Below are positions 1-8,661 of a DNA stretch of 64,000 nucleotides, piece after piece. The stretch is from Chloroflexota bacterium. Its GTDB lineage: Bacteria > Chloroflexota > Dehalococcoidia > Lucifugimonadales > JACPCK01. The stretch covers positions 1-64,000 of the forward strand of contig JACPCK010000039.1 in NCBI GenBank assembly GCA_016179845.1, written 5' to 3'. The notes beneath the pieces were generated by a model. It was not told the DNA's origin. It did no database searches and worked only from the letters and a program-made list of their open reading frames with translations. Within the stretch, counting starts at the first letter, position 1. Each line of letters starts with the position of its first letter. A program made the translations under genes and the position numbers.

Positions 1-468
1 GACGGGCGGCCCACCTTCCCCAAGGCCCGCTACCTGGTGCCCAAGGCCGACTGGGACTACTATACGAAGCCATCGGTCCTGGAGAAATCCCCCCACGTGC
101 GGGACCAGGTCATGCCCCTGGAGAAACTGCGCATCATGGACCTGATCCAGGGCGAGCACAGGATCACCGACGAGGTGACAGCGGTGCCCACGCCGGGGCA
201 CACGCCGGGCCACATCTCCATCGCCATCTACTCCCAGGGCCAGCGGGGCTTTATCACCGGGGATATGATAAGCTCACCGGCCCAGGCCCATTTCACCGAC
301 TGGTGCCCTACCTATGACCTCGACAAGGCCGAGGCCCGCAAGACGCGCCACCAGGCCCTGGACCGCCTGGAGGCCGAGCGCAGCCTGGTCTACGCCGGCC
401 ACTTCCCCGACTCCGGGTTCGGCCTCTTTGTGCGCAAGGAGGGCCGCCGCGTCTGGCAGGGGGTCTGA
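1..468 (+). CDS. MBL-fold metallohydrolase, C-terminal part (5' end outside window)
   Basis: The reading frame is open from the first base and ends in TGA at 466-468, so only the C-terminal ~155 residues are present. Metallo-beta-lactamase-fold signs are the motif TPGHTPGH (a metal-binding His within the typical G-H-T-P-G-H block), a later TGD that should supply the bridging Asp, and a C-terminal AGHFPDSGFG that supplies the last metal His. These are typical of hydrolases acting on lactones, glyoxalase-type thioesters or related substrates; the substrate cannot be told from this fragment. The HxHxDH block must lie upstream of the window. It is convergent with the cysteine synthase gene. The fold is well supported; the specific activity is unknown. 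Confidence 0.85.
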   Translation, partial: DGRPTFPKARYLVPKADWDYYTKPSVLEKSPHVRDQVMPLEKLRIMDLIQGEHRITDEVTAVPTPGHTPGHISIAIYSQGQRGFITGDMISSPAQAHFTDWCPTYDLDKAEARKTRHQALDRLEAERSLVYAGHFPDSGFGLFVRKEGRRVWQGV

Positions 469-470
469 GG

Positions 471-500
471 AAAAAAAGACCTGCCGCCTCCAGAAGAGGC
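471..500 (-). terminator. possible weak terminator of the cysteine synthase gene
   Basis: Between the two convergent genes a 5-bp stem (GCCTC/GAGGC, 486-500, loop of 5) is followed on the minus strand by a T-rich run (complement of A471-A477). The T-run lies 8 nt from the stem, so this is a weak candidate. Confidence 0.35.
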
Positions 501-507
501 ATCACCC

Positions 508-1437
508 CTACCACCAGTGGGTCTCGTCGAGGGCCTTCACACCCGCCTCGGCGGCGTCCCAGGGCCTGGCGGGGAGGTACTTCCACCCTCCGTCGGCAAA
601 CATCACCACGATGTTCCCCTTCTCCATCCCATTGGCAACTCGTAAGGCCACCTCCATGGTGGCGCCGGAGGATACTCCAGCCAGGATACCCTCCGCTCGT
701 ACAATGGCCCGCGCCATCCCTATAGCAGAGGGGCTGTCCACCAGGAAACGGCCGTCCAGTTGGCCCAGGTCAAGAAGGGGGGGCATGAACCCCTCCTCCA
801 GACTGCGGAGCCCCTGAAGGCGCTCTCCCAGACGCGGCTCCACACCCACGATGCGTACGTTAGGATTGTGCTCGCGGAGCCTCTTTCCCACCCCCATCAG
901 TGTGCCGCCCGTGCCGATGCCTACCACAAAGACGTCCACCTCCGGCGCGGCCTGGACTATCTCCAGCCCTGTAGTCCGATAGTGAGCGTCCATGTTCATC
1001 GAGTCGCTGAACTGAGAAAGGGGATAGTAGCCATGCTCCCTGGCCAACTGCTGGGCCAGGTCTATGGCCCCCTTAAGGCCCGAGCGAGGCTCGCACCAGA
1101 TGACCTCGGCTCCGTAGGTCTCCAGAATGTCACCGACACTGGGCACCACGCCCCTGGGGATGGCTACCTTGACCCTGTACCCTTTCTGCTTCGCCACCAT
1201 GGCGAGGGCGATGGCCGTGTTGCCGCTACTGGCCTCCACAATCGTGTCCCCGGGCCTCAGGAGGCCGCGGCGTTCGGCGCCCTCCACTATGGCCAGCACG
1301 ATGCGGTCCTTGATGCTGCCGCTAGGGTTCTGGCCCTCCAGCTTGGCGAAAAGGCGCACACCCGGCTTGGGAGCCATGTGGCGCAGCTCTACGAGGGGTG
1401 TATTACCTATGAGACCTAGCAGGTCTGAAGGCGGCAT
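508..1437 (-). CDS. cysM: cysteine synthase (PLP-dependent, CysK/CysM family)
   Basis: Fold-type II PLP enzyme that makes cysteine (or sulfocysteine) from O-acetylserine or O-phosphoserine and sulfide or thiosulfate. Visible are the PLP-lysine motif NPSGSIKDR (K43 from the start used here), the substrate loop EASSGNTAIAL, and the phosphate-binding GIGTGGTLMG. At ~309 residues it has the usual length and lacks a C-terminal CBS domain. A TTG 18 bp upstream (1455) could also start it. I prefer ATG 1437 because a TACAAT box ends 6 nt before it. It is the first gene downstream of sufU on the same strand but has its own promoter-like box; supplying cysteine for SufS would fit that position. CysK versus CysM cannot be separated by eye. 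Confidence 0.9.
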   Translation of the reverse strand: MPPSDLLGLIGNTPLVELRHMAPKPGVRLFAKLEGQNPSGSIKDRIVLAIVEGAERRGLLRPGDTIVEASSGNTAIALAMVAKQKGYRVKVAIPRGVVPSVGDILETYGAEVIWCEPRSGLKGAIDLAQQLAREHGYYPLSQFSDSMNMDAHYRTTGLEIVQAAPEVDVFVVGIGTGGTLMGVGKRLREHNPNVRIVGVEPRLGERLQGLRSLEEGFMPPLLDLGQLDGRFLVDSPSAIGMARAIVRAEGILAGVSSGATMEVALRVANGMEKGNIVVMFADGGWKYLPARPWDAAEAGVKALDETHWW

Positions 1438-1449
1438 GAGCCCATTGTA
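1438..1449 (-). promoter_or_regulatory. -10 box abutting cysM start (leaderless type)
   Basis: On the minus strand TACAAT (1449-1444) is followed by GGGCTC and then ATG, so a start site about 7 nt after the box would fall at the start codon. No good -35 is visible. Confidence 0.5.
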
Positions 1450-1489
1450 CAACAAGGGGAAAAGGGGGGCTTCGGGCGACGGGAAAGGG

Positions 1490-1942
1490 CTACTCGGTAG
1501 CGACGGTCCCCTTCTGGCCCTCCAGGGCCGCCCGCAGGGTGTGCCAGGACAGGGTAGCGCACTTGACCCGAATGGGGAACTCTACCACGCCAGATAGGAC
1601 TTCCAGGTCCCCCAGAAGCTCCCGCTCTTGGTCGGAGAGCACCTGCCCGGTCAGCATCCTATGAAAGGCGCTGAAAAGGCTTTGGGCCTCCTCACTGCTC
1701 TTACCCCGGACGCTCTCGGTCATAAGGGATGTGGAGGCCTTGGAGATGGCACAGCCTGAGCCCAGGAAACCGATGTCAGTGATGATCCCGTTGTCCATCC
1801 TCAGGTATAGCATAAACCTGTCGCCGCAGAAAGGGTTGTATCCCTCGACGGAGCGGTTGGCCCCCTCTACCTTGCGCAGGTTGCGGGGGTGATTGTAATG
1901 TTCAACGATGAGTTCCTGGTAGAGGTCCCCCAACTCCGACAC
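1490..1942 (-). CDS. sufU: SufU-type iron-sulfur scaffold / sulfur-transfer protein
   Basis: IscU/SufU fold, 150 residues. The three conserved cysteines are C39 in NPFCGD (with D41), C64 in GSGCAIS, and C128 in VKCATLSW; with the Asp they form the zinc or cluster site. The SufU-type insertion between the second and third cysteines is present. In SUF systems of this kind SufU binds zinc and takes persulfide sulfur from SufS. It starts at a GTG that overlaps the sufS TAG by one base (TAGTG), so translation is coupled. It is the last gene of sufBCDSU. Confidence 0.93.
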   Translation of the reverse strand: MSELGDLYQELIVEHYNHPRNLRKVEGANRSVEGYNPFCGDRFMLYLRMDNGIITDIGFLGSGCAISKASTSLMTESVRGKSSEEAQSLFSAFHRMLTGQVLSDQERELLGDLEVLSGVVEFPIRVKCATLSWHTLRAALEGQKGTVATE

Positions 1943-3213
1943 TAGCTGAAGACCTCGAACACCTTGTCGATTCCCCGGACCAGGACGTCGATCTCCTGTT
2001 TGGTGTTATAGAAGGCCAGGGAGGCCCTGGCTGTCGCTGGTATGCCGAAGCGCGCCATGACGGGCTGCGTACAGTGATGACCCGTGCGAATGGCGATGCC
2101 CTCGCTGTCCAGCACCGTGCCGATATCGTGAGGGTGTATTCCGTCCAGCACAAAGGACAGCACCGCTGCCTTCTCCCTGGCGGTGCCGATGATTCGCAGG
2201 CCCCTTATCTGGGAGAGGCGCTCAGTGCCGTATTCAAGGAGCTGGTGTTCATAGGCGGCAACGCGGTCAAGGCCAATAGCGCTTAGGTAGTCGATGGCGG
2301 CTCCCAGACCAATAGCCCCGGCGATATGGGGAGTCCCCGCCTCAAACCTGTACGGGATGTCGTTATAGACGGTCTTTTCAAAAGTGACGGACTTTATCAT
2401 GTCGCCCCCGCCCTGGTAAGGGGGCATGGAGTCCAGAAGACTGGCCTTGCCGTAGAGGACGCCGATGCCCGTTGGCCCCAGGATCTTGTGGCCTGAGAAG
2501 ACATAGAAGTCGCAGTCCAGCTTGCGCACGTCCAGCGGCAGGTGGGGCGCCGCCTGAGCCCCGTCGATAAGGACGGGGACCCCCTGCCGGTGGGCTAAAC
2601 GTATGATCTCCTCCACCGGGTTAATGGTCCCCAGGGAGTTGGAAACGTGGACCACAGCCACCAGCCTGGTCCTTGGCCCCAACATCCTCTCGTACTCCTC
2701 AAGAAGAAGCTCCCCCGAATCGTTCATGGGGATGACCCTGAGTCGGGCCCCCTTCTCCTGACAGAGGATCTGCCAGGGCACGATGTTGGAGTGGTGCTCC
2801 ATGGCCGAGATGATGATCTCATCACCCTCCCGGAGGTTCTGACGCCCGTAGCTACCGGCCACCAGGTTAATTCCCTCCGTGGTGCCCCGAACGAAGACGA
2901 TCTCCTGGGGGCTTGACGCATTGAGGAAGGCCTGGACCTTGGTACGGGCCCCCTCATACTCCTGGGTGGCCTCCTCGCTCAGCAGGTGAATGCCCCGGTG
3001 GACGTTGGAGTTCTCCGTGGTGTAGTAGCGCACCAGGGCATCGATGACCGCCTGAGGCTTCTGGCTAGTGGCGGCGCTGTCCAGGTAGACCAGAGGCTTA
3101 CCTCGGACCTCTCGCCTGAGGATGGGGAAGTCCTGCCGGATCTTTTCCACGTCAAGCAATGGGGAGTCTACGAGAGAGGCGCGCCGTCTGGGCGCTGGGC
3201 TCATCGCACTCAT
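1942..3213 (-). CDS. sufS: cysteine desulfurase SufS
   Basis: Group II PLP cysteine desulfurase that releases sulfur from cysteine as a persulfide for Fe-S cluster assembly. The PLP lysine is K243 in FSGHKILGPTG; the catalytic cysteine is C381 in RTGHHCTQPV, on the short group II loop. At 423 residues it is slightly longer than usual because of ~15 extra N-terminal residues; a later start (MSPAPRR, fourth codon) is possible. Its start overlaps the sufD stop by 4 bp (ATGA), and its 3' end overlaps sufU. It acts in the cytosol with SufU as acceptor. Confidence 0.95.
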   Translation of the reverse strand: MSAMSPAPRRRASLVDSPLLDVEKIRQDFPILRREVRGKPLVYLDSAATSQKPQAVIDALVRYYTTENSNVHRGIHLLSEEATQEYEGARTKVQAFLNASSPQEIVFVRGTTEGINLVAGSYGRQNLREGDEIIISAMEHHSNIVPWQILCQEKGARLRVIPMNDSGELLLEEYERMLGPRTRLVAVVHVSNSLGTINPVEEIIRLAHRQGVPVLIDGAQAAPHLPLDVRKLDCDFYVFSGHKILGPTGIGVLYGKASLLDSMPPYQGGGDMIKSVTFEKTVYNDIPYRFEAGTPHIAGAIGLGAAIDYLSAIGLDRVAAYEHQLLEYGTERLSQIRGLRIIGTAREKAAVLSFVLDGIHPHDIGTVLDSEGIAIRTGHHCTQPVMARFGIPATARASLAFYNTKQEIDVLVRGIDKVFEVFS

Positions 3214-4559
3214 AGGCTCCTCTCAGGCTGATGAGTAGGTAATGCTTGGGAGAGCTGTCGGTCCAGGTAGGAGCGAAGGGAATCGACTCCCACGCCATCA
3301 ATGATCTCGCTGGCGAAGCCACGAACAAGGAGGGCCCTGGCCAGCTCCCGGTCCAGGCCCCGGCTCCGCATGTAAAACAGGAGCTCCTCGGCCACATGGC
3401 CCGCCGTGGCACCGTGGGTGGCCATTACATCATCGCAGTAGATCTCCAGGGCCGGCTTGGTGTCTATCTCCGCCCCTTCAGAGAGGATGATGTTATAGTC
3501 CTTCTGGTGGGCCTGAGCCTTCACCGCGTTCTGCCGGATCAGGACCCGCCCGCTGAATACGGCCCTGGACTTGCCATCCAGAACGCCCTTGAAGTATTGA
3601 TTGCTCTTGGTGTAGGGCTTGGCGTGGTCTATGTCTATGTGGTTATCCACATGGTCTACACCGTTAGTTAAGTGCAGGCCCCTTACCTCTGTGGAGGCCC
3701 CGGGAGCGTCCAGGAGCACCATAAGGTCGTTTCTCAAGATGGCACAGCCCACGGTGAGCGATGTGGTCTTGAGGACGCTGTCCTTCGCCAGATAGGCCCT
3801 GGTCATCCCCACGTGATACGCCCTGGGGCTCTCACGGGCAAAGCGGTAGTGTTCGATCTGGGCACCCTCCTCAGCCAGCATCTCCACCACCGAATTGGTG
3901 AAATAGCCATTGGAAGACAGGGAGATGTAGCTCTCAATAAGGATGAGTCTGCTGTTGCTCCCTGCCACCAGGAGAACCCTGGGGTAGGTGACCACTGGCT
4001 TCTGATGTTCCGTGGTAATGAACAGGATGTGCAGTGGAGTGGGAAGGGTCTCCCCCGGGGGAACCCAGACCAGGGCGCCGTCCTCCAGAAAGGCCGTGTT
4101 AAGAGCAATAAAAGCGTCGTCCTTGAAGTCGGCATAGCGGGCCAGGTGCTGCTGCACCAAGGCCTCCTCTGTAGCGAGGGCAGCAGCCAGACTGATTGCC
4201 TGCATGCTACTGCCCGCCCCATTTGGGGTGGACAGGGCCGCTGAGTAGCGTCCGTCGACGAAGACCAGGTTGGTCCAGCCCTTGTCCCAGGGAGCGATGC
4301 CCTGGATGTCTGAGGCCTGAACCCTATCGGGCTGACCATCGAAGGGGTGCTCAAAAGCGGCCTCAGCTATAGGGGCAACCCTGGTGTACTTCCACTTCTC
4401 ATTGCCCCGGAGCGCTGTAGGAAAACCCAGTTGATCAAAAGAGTCCATGGCCTGCCTGCGGAGAGCCTGGAGCCAGGGAGCGTCACCGAACCGAAGGCCT
4501 CTTTCCAGCCTTTCGAAGTCGGCCTGGTAGGACTTGTGTTGAGCCAGGGCCTGCGGCAT
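3210..4559 (-). CDS. sufD: SufD, Fe-S cluster assembly scaffold subunit
   Basis: 449-residue SufB/SufD-family protein. It has the family core of parallel beta-helix repeats and the SufD-like C-terminal block EIYCDDVMATHGATAGHVAEE, containing the conserved His that pairs with SufB in the SufBC2D complex. The N-terminal helical part (GNEKWKYTRV) is typical of SufD. It lies 24 bp after sufC and overlaps sufS by 4 bp. It is required with SufC for iron entry and cluster assembly on SufB. Confidence 0.94.
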   Translation of the reverse strand: MPQALAQHKSYQADFERLERGLRFGDAPWLQALRRQAMDSFDQLGFPTALRGNEKWKYTRVAPIAEAAFEHPFDGQPDRVQASDIQGIAPWDKGWTNLVFVDGRYSAALSTPNGAGSSMQAISLAAALATEEALVQQHLARYADFKDDAFIALNTAFLEDGALVWVPPGETLPTPLHILFITTEHQKPVVTYPRVLLVAGSNSRLILIESYISLSSNGYFTNSVVEMLAEEGAQIEHYRFARESPRAYHVGMTRAYLAKDSVLKTTSLTVGCAILRNDLMVLLDAPGASTEVRGLHLTNGVDHVDNHIDIDHAKPYTKSNQYFKGVLDGKSRAVFSGRVLIRQNAVKAQAHQKDYNIILSEGAEIDTKPALEIYCDDVMATHGATAGHVAEELLFYMRSRGLDRELARALLVRGFASEIIDGVGVDSLRSYLDRQLSQALPTHQPERSL

Positions 4560-4583
4560 GATGCGCTATACCGTACCCGAGAT

Positions 4584-5375
4584 CTATCCTGTAGTCTCGG
4601 CAGCCTGCCGGAGCCAGTCGTATCCCTTGGCCTCCACCTCTAGCGCCAGGGCAGGGCCACCAAACATGACCAAACGCCCGTCGATGAGGATGTGGACGTG
4701 ATCAGGGGTAACATAGTTCAGGATGCGCTGATAGTGGGTTACCAGGATGGTGGCGTTGGAGGAGCTCCGGCGAGTATTGACGGCGCTGGCCACCGTCCTG
4801 AGGGCGTCGATATCCAGGCCGGAATCGGTCTCGTCCAGCAGGGCCAGCTTGGGGTCCAGCATAAGCAACTGGATCGTCTCGTTGCGTTTTTTCTCACCGC
4901 CGGAGAAGCCCTCGTTGACAGCCCTCTTGATGAGCTCAGGGTCAAACTCCATCGTCCTGACCTTGTCCTGAAGCAGCCTGTCGAACTCCCGGACGCTGAG
5001 CTCCTTGAGGCCCTTGTGGCGCCGGATGGAGTCCACCGCCGTCTTGATGAACTGCCAGTTGCGGACACCGGGCAACTCCACCGGGTATTGAAAAGCCAGA
5101 AACACGCCCGCCCTGGCCCGCTCCTCCGGCAGCATCCGCAGCAGGTCCATACCCTCGTAGAGGACCTCCCCCTGGGTGACGGTATACCCCGGCCGGCCTG
5201 CCAGAACGTTGACCAGGGTGCTCTTGCCGCTCCCGTTGGGCCCCATGATGGCATGGACCTCGCCCAACCGAACTGCCAGGTCTACCCCCTTCAGTATCTC
5301 CACATCGCCGATGGCAACGTGGAGGTTTGCTATCTGGAGCATGGGGGGCCTTGTATCCCCGTTGTGGTGGCTCAT
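4584..5375 (-). CDS. sufC: SufC, ABC-type ATPase of the SUF complex
   Basis: Soluble ABC ATPase of 263 residues. Walker A is GPNGSGKST, the signature is FSGGEKKRNE (SufC-specific replacement of LSGGQ), and Walker B runs LALLDETDSGLD, followed by the D-loop. SufC dimerises on SufB/SufD and drives the conformational change for cluster assembly. Start ATG 5375 follows the sufB stop by one base (TAG-C-ATG), so the two are tightly coupled even though a repeat element occupies the sufB 3' end. Confidence 0.95.
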   Translation of the reverse strand: MSHHNGDTRPPMLQIANLHVAIGDVEILKGVDLAVRLGEVHAIMGPNGSGKSTLVNVLAGRPGYTVTQGEVLYEGMDLLRMLPEERARAGVFLAFQYPVELPGVRNWQFIKTAVDSIRRHKGLKELSVREFDRLLQDKVRTMEFDPELIKRAVNEGFSGGEKKRNETIQLLMLDPKLALLDETDSGLDIDALRTVASAVNTRRSSSNATILVTHYQRILNYVTPDHVHILIDGRLVMFGGPALALEVEAKGYDWLRQAAETTG

Positions 5376-5376
5376 G

Positions 5377-6897
5377 CTAGTATCCTGTCCCTGAAATACG
5401 CTTACGAATTGTCATTGCGAGGAGGCGGCAGCCGACGAAGCAATCTGGCGGTGGGACAGACCCCGCCGCGAGATTGCCACGCGCCTCCACAGCAAACTCA
5501 AAGGGCAGCTCTTTGAATATGTCCCTGCAGAAGCCGTTGATGATCATGAAGTGGGCTTCCTCCTCGGAGATGCCACGCTGCTGGCAATAGAAGAGCTGGT
5601 CGTCGCTCACCTTGGAGGTGGAGGCCTCGTGCTCAATGCGGGCAGTGGGGTTGCGCACCTCGATATAGGGTGTTGTATGGGCTCCGGACCTGTCCCCTAT
5701 GAGGAGGGAATCGCACCGGGTGAAGTTCTTGGCATTGTGGGCAGCAGGCATTATCTTGATGAGGCCCCGGTAGGTGTTGTTGCCGTGGCCAGCGGAGATG
5801 CCCTTGGCGATAACGGTGCTGCGGGTGTTCTTGCCAATATGGGTCATCTTGGTGCCTGTGTCGGCCTGCTGGTAGTTATTTACCAAGGCTACCGAGTAGA
5901 ACTCACCGACGGAGCCATCCCCCTGGAGGATGACGCTGGGGTACTTCCAGGTGATAGCCGAGCCCGTCTCCACCTGGGTCCAGGAGATCTTGGATCTCCT
6001 GCCCAAGGCCTTGCCCCTCTTGGTCACGAAGTTGTAGATGCCTCCCTTCCCCTCCTTATCGCCCGGATACCAGTTCTGGAGGGTCGAGTACTTGATCTCA
6101 GCGTTATCCAGGGCCACAAGCTCAACGACGGCGGCGTGAAGCTGGTTGCTCTTGCGGATAGGAGCCGTGCACCCCTCCAGATAGCTTACGTAGGCCCCTT
6201 CGTCGGCGACTATGAGGGTCCGCTCGAACTGTCCGGTGTCGGGGGAGTTTATGCGGAAGTAGGTCATGAGCTCCATGGGACAGCGGACCCCTTTGGGCAC
6301 GTAGATGAAGGAGCCATCGCTGAAGACGGCGGAGTTGAGGGCGGCAAAGAAGTTGTCGCTGTACGGCACCACAGAGCCCATGTACTTCCTCACCAGCTCC
6401 GGGTGCTTCTGGATGGCCTCGCTGAAGGGACAGAAGATGATGCCCAGCTTCTCCAGGGTCTTCTGGTAGGTGGTGGCAACAGACACGCTGTCAAAGACGG
6501 CATCTACAGCCACCCCGGCCAGGCGGCTCTGCTCCTGCAAAGGTATGCCCAGCTTGTCGAAGGCCTTCCTGATCTCTGGGTCCACCTCCTCCAGGCTGCT
6601 GGCACCCGTCACAGACTTGGGGGCTGCGTAGTAGTGTATGCCCTGGTAGTCAATAGGCGGAAAGTGGACGCTGGCCCACCTGGGCTCTTCATACTTGAGA
6701 GATGCCCAGTAGCGGTAGGCCCTCAGGCGCCACTCCAGCATCCACTCGGGCTCCTGCTTCTTGGCCCAGATGTAGCGGATTACGTCCTCGTCTATGCCCT
6801 TGGGAGCCACCTCCTCCTCTACCTCGGTGGTGAACCCCCATTTGTACTCGGTGTCCAGGTCCTTGGTGTGCCTGGATATGACCCTGGTGGGCTGCAC
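5377..6897 (-). CDS. sufB: SufB, Fe-S cluster scaffold, with a repeat-derived C-terminal tail
   Basis: Main scaffold of the SufBC2D complex. It has the usual N-terminal region, the central beta-helix ([18 protein letters not shown]...) and the C-terminal [16 protein letters not shown] at 6915 is also open, but GTG 6897 is preceded by a GGAGG 9 nt upstream, so I start there (506 residues). SufB proteins normally end ~12 residues after the FAVEA motif. Here the last 34 residues (codons 5380-5481) are instead encoded by an interspersed repeat. That tail is Arg/Pro/Gly-rich with no family resemblance. First gene of the operon; a TTGACA-N17-TAACCT promoter lies ~60 bp upstream. Confidence 0.94.
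   Translation of the reverse strand: MQPTRVISRHTKDLDTEYKWGFTTEVEEEVAPKGIDEDVIRYIWAKKQEPEWMLEWRLRAYRYWASLKYEEPRWASVHFPPIDYQGIHYYAAPKSVTGASSLEEVDPEIRKAFDKLGIPLQEQSRLAGVAVDAVFDSVSVATTYQKTLEKLGIIFCPFSEAIQKHPELVRKYMGSVVPYSDNFFAALNSAVFSDGSFIYVPKGVRCPMELMTYFRINSPDTGQFERTLIVADEGAYVSYLEGCTAPIRKSNQLHAAVVELVALDNAEIKYSTLQNWYPGDKEGKGGIYNFVTKRGKALGRRSKISWTQVETGSAITWKYPSVILQGDGSVGEFYSVALVNNYQQADTGTKMTHIGKNTRSTVIAKGISAGHGNNTYRGLIKIMPAAHNAKNFTRCDSLLIGDRSGAHTTPYIEVRNPTARIEHEASTSKVSDDQLFYCQQRGISEEEAHFMIINGFCRDIFKELPFEFAVEARGNLAAGSVPPPDCFVGCRLLAMTIRKRISGTGY
5390..5482. repeat. interspersed repeat inside the sufB 3' end
   Basis: Bases 5390-5424 match the complement of 51740-51774 with one mismatch in 35. A second block, 5471-5482 (complement GCGTGGCAATCT), recurs at 51690-51701. 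It contains TGTCATTGCGAGG, the terminal-repeat motif of the element at 51.7 kb. This copy lies inside the sufB frame and supplies its C-terminal codons. Confidence 0.8.
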
Positions 6898-6955
6898 GCT
6901 AACAAGCCTCCGCACTCTAACGATTGTTTAGTGACTTGGTCGACAATCCTCTATT

Positions 6956-6984
6956 AGGTTAGCAGTCCCTACGCAGCCTGTCAA
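6956..6984 (-). promoter_or_regulatory. suf operon promoter
   Basis: On the minus strand TTGACA (6984-6979), a 17-bp spacer and TAACCT (6961-6956) precede sufB, giving a 5' leader of ~50 nt before GTG 6897. The same hexamer pair and spacing recurs before the TIR-like gene at 45.0 kb. Confidence 0.7.
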
Positions 6985-6990
6985 CTCCAC

Positions 6991-7455
6991 TTAGCCCTCC
7001 ACCTCTACAATCATCTCCACCTCCACGGCCATGCCGAAGGGTAGGGCAGCCATCCCCACTGCCGATCGAGCGTGCCTGCCCTTCTCTCCAAGGACCGCCA
7101 CGAGGAGGTCTGAGGCCCCGTTGACGACCTTGGGCTGGTCCCCAAAATCGGGGGCGCTATTCACCATCCCCAGCATTTTGACAACGCGCCTGACCTTGTC
7201 CAGGTCACCTATCTCTTGCTTGAGGTTAGCGAGAAGGTTCAGGCCGCACAGGCGCGCCGCCTCATAGCCCTGCTCCACCGCAAGGTCCCGGCCTAGCTTT
7301 CCCGTCATCAGGGAGCCGTCGGCCTTGCGGGGCCCCACCCCCGCAAGGAACACCAGTGTCCCGCTCCGAACGGCGGGAACGTAGTTGGCCACGGGCTTAG
7401 GGGGCACAGGCAGACTCAGGCCCATCTGCTGTAGTTTCTTCTCTGCTTCTGACAC
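6991..7455 (-). CDS. RidA/YjgF-family protein
   Basis: 154-residue YjgF/YER057c/UK114 fold. The C-terminal HARSAVGMAALPFGMAVEVEMIV block carries the conserved Arg of deaminating RidA members, which hydrolyse reactive enamine/imine intermediates of PLP enzymes. The N-terminal ~25 residues are longer than in classical RidA, as in the YjgF_endoribonuclease-like subgroup. It starts at GTG 7455 behind GGAGGG. Its neighbour 32 bp upstream is a PIG-L deacetylase on the same strand. Whether it is an imine deaminase is inference from the Arg. Confidence 0.85.
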   Translation of the reverse strand: MSEAEKKLQQMGLSLPVPPKPVANYVPAVRSGTLVFLAGVGPRKADGSLMTGKLGRDLAVEQGYEAARLCGLNLLANLKQEIGDLDKVRRVVKMLGMVNSAPDFGDQPKVVNGASDLLVAVLGEKGRHARSAVGMAALPFGMAVEVEMIVEVEG

Positions 7456-7487
7456 AGGGACCCTCCTTTCACACTTGCTCAGCGCGG

Positions 7488-8207
7488 TCAGGGTAGAACA
7501 AAGCGTTTGAAGGACTCGGCATACTCCATGCCAGCGGGCTTCCCATTCTGGCGTCGCCCCTCCTTCATACGGGCCTCCAGGCCCTCCCTTCCACCCACCT
7601 GGCTTACGTGGGCCCGTATAGCCCTTATGGAGATATCGATGGTGTCAGTCACATCAATCCAGAGGTCCGGGCTGGGATGGCCTATGATCAAGACCTCGCG
7701 CACCTTGTGGGGCTCCAGCCCCTCCTGAAGGAGCTCGGGGAAGGTCAGGTGGTCCCGCGCACTTGGGTAAACAGCAGCGAGGGCAGCCTCCCCCGCGGCC
7801 ATGTGATCGGGATGGCCCAGATAGCCAGCCCCCATGAGGTTGCGGACGGGATTGGTGGTGACAAGGACATCGGGTCTGTACTTGCGGATCTGGCGCGTAA
7901 TATCCCGCCGGAGCTCCAGGGTGGGCTGTAGATAGGCGTCAGGGTAGCCCAGGAAGACCACCTCCTTGAGACCCAGAATCTGACCAGCGGCGAGCTGCTC
8001 CCGATTGCGGGTCTCCACCAGCCGTTCTGGGGTCATATGGCGGTCTGAGGTTCCTTTGCTACCGTCCGTGACGATGACGTACACCACCTCAACACCCTCG
8101 CGAGACCATTTGACTGCCGTTCCGGAGCAGCCGAACTCGGCGTCATCGGGGTGGGCCACCACCACCATGGCCCTGGAGTAGGGTTCTTGGGCCTGTTCCT
8201 GAACCAT
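7488..8207 (-). CDS. PIG-L/LmbE-family zinc deacetylase
   Basis: Zn-dependent N-deacetylase of ~239 residues. The AHPDDAEFG motif (H19, D21, D22) supplies the catalytic Asp and metal ligands, and GHPDH supplies the third His. Family members remove acetyl groups from GlcNAc-linked small molecules (mycothiol or bacillithiol precursors, GlcNAc-PI); the substrate here is unknown. An in-frame GTG at 8249 exists. ATG 8207 is preferred because it sits at the usual beginning of the family and has GGAGGT 11 nt upstream. Probably co-transcribed with the RidA gene. Confidence 0.87.
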   Translation of the reverse strand: MVQEQAQEPYSRAMVVVAHPDDAEFGCSGTAVKWSREGVEVVYVIVTDGSKGTSDRHMTPERLVETRNREQLAAGQILGLKEVVFLGYPDAYLQPTLELRRDITRQIRKYRPDVLVTTNPVRNLMGAGYLGHPDHMAAGEAALAAVYPSARDHLTFPELLQEGLEPHKVREVLIIGHPSPDLWIDVTDTIDISIRAIRAHVSQVGGREGLEARMKEGRRQNGKPAGMEYAESFKRFVLP

Positions 8208-8661
8208 TTTCCAGCCTACCTCCAACTCCTCTCGTCCTGACCCTGACACCCTCTGGGCTGATAGCCAGCATACTTTCCCAGCAGGCTGAGGGACATGGCG
8301 TTGCGTACAAGGAGTACAACAACGGTCTAATATCTTAGCAGAAAAGGCAACCCCAGTCGCCCCAAGGGCTATCCACTCCAGGGTCTTTTAGTTATCTGCT
8401 GCCTGCCCTGTCACTCCATGCCCTCATCCCCCCTGGCCCCCTTCTCCCAACCTGAGAGAAGGGGGTGGTTGTTTGTCTCCGAGGGGGCTGACGCCCCCTC
8501 AAACTCCCCTGCTTCTGTCGGATTTGGAACACTAAAAGGCCCTGCTATCCACTCAGCATGGCACAAAAACCGAGAGCCTACCTGCCCCCGCCCAGGGCCC
8601 TGGTGTATCATCTGAGGCGAAAACCGTACCAACTAGCCGGCTGCAAAAGGTGAGGGAACCC
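8208..8661. other. divergent intergenic region
   Basis: About 450 bp between the divergent PIG-L and MmgE/PrpD genes. Apart from two tandem hairpins (8437-8500), I see no coding region or recognisable RNA; no convincing promoter hexamers stand out. Confidence 0.5.
8437..8500. repeat. two tandem perfect hairpins
   Basis: First hairpin: a perfect 10-bp stem (8437-8446 with 8456-8465, CCCCCTTCTC/GAGAAGGGGG, 9-nt loop). Second: a perfect 8-bp stem (8481-8488 with 8493-8500, GAGGGGGC/GCCCCCTC, loop TGAC). Neither has a T-tract, so they look like intergenic palindromic repeats rather than terminators. Confidence 0.7.

Noticed and set aside
5551-6957. 468-codon open frame on the plus strand
   Set aside because: It is the exact antisense of sufB, whose protein is clearly conserved; the long frame is a side effect of GC-rich codon use.
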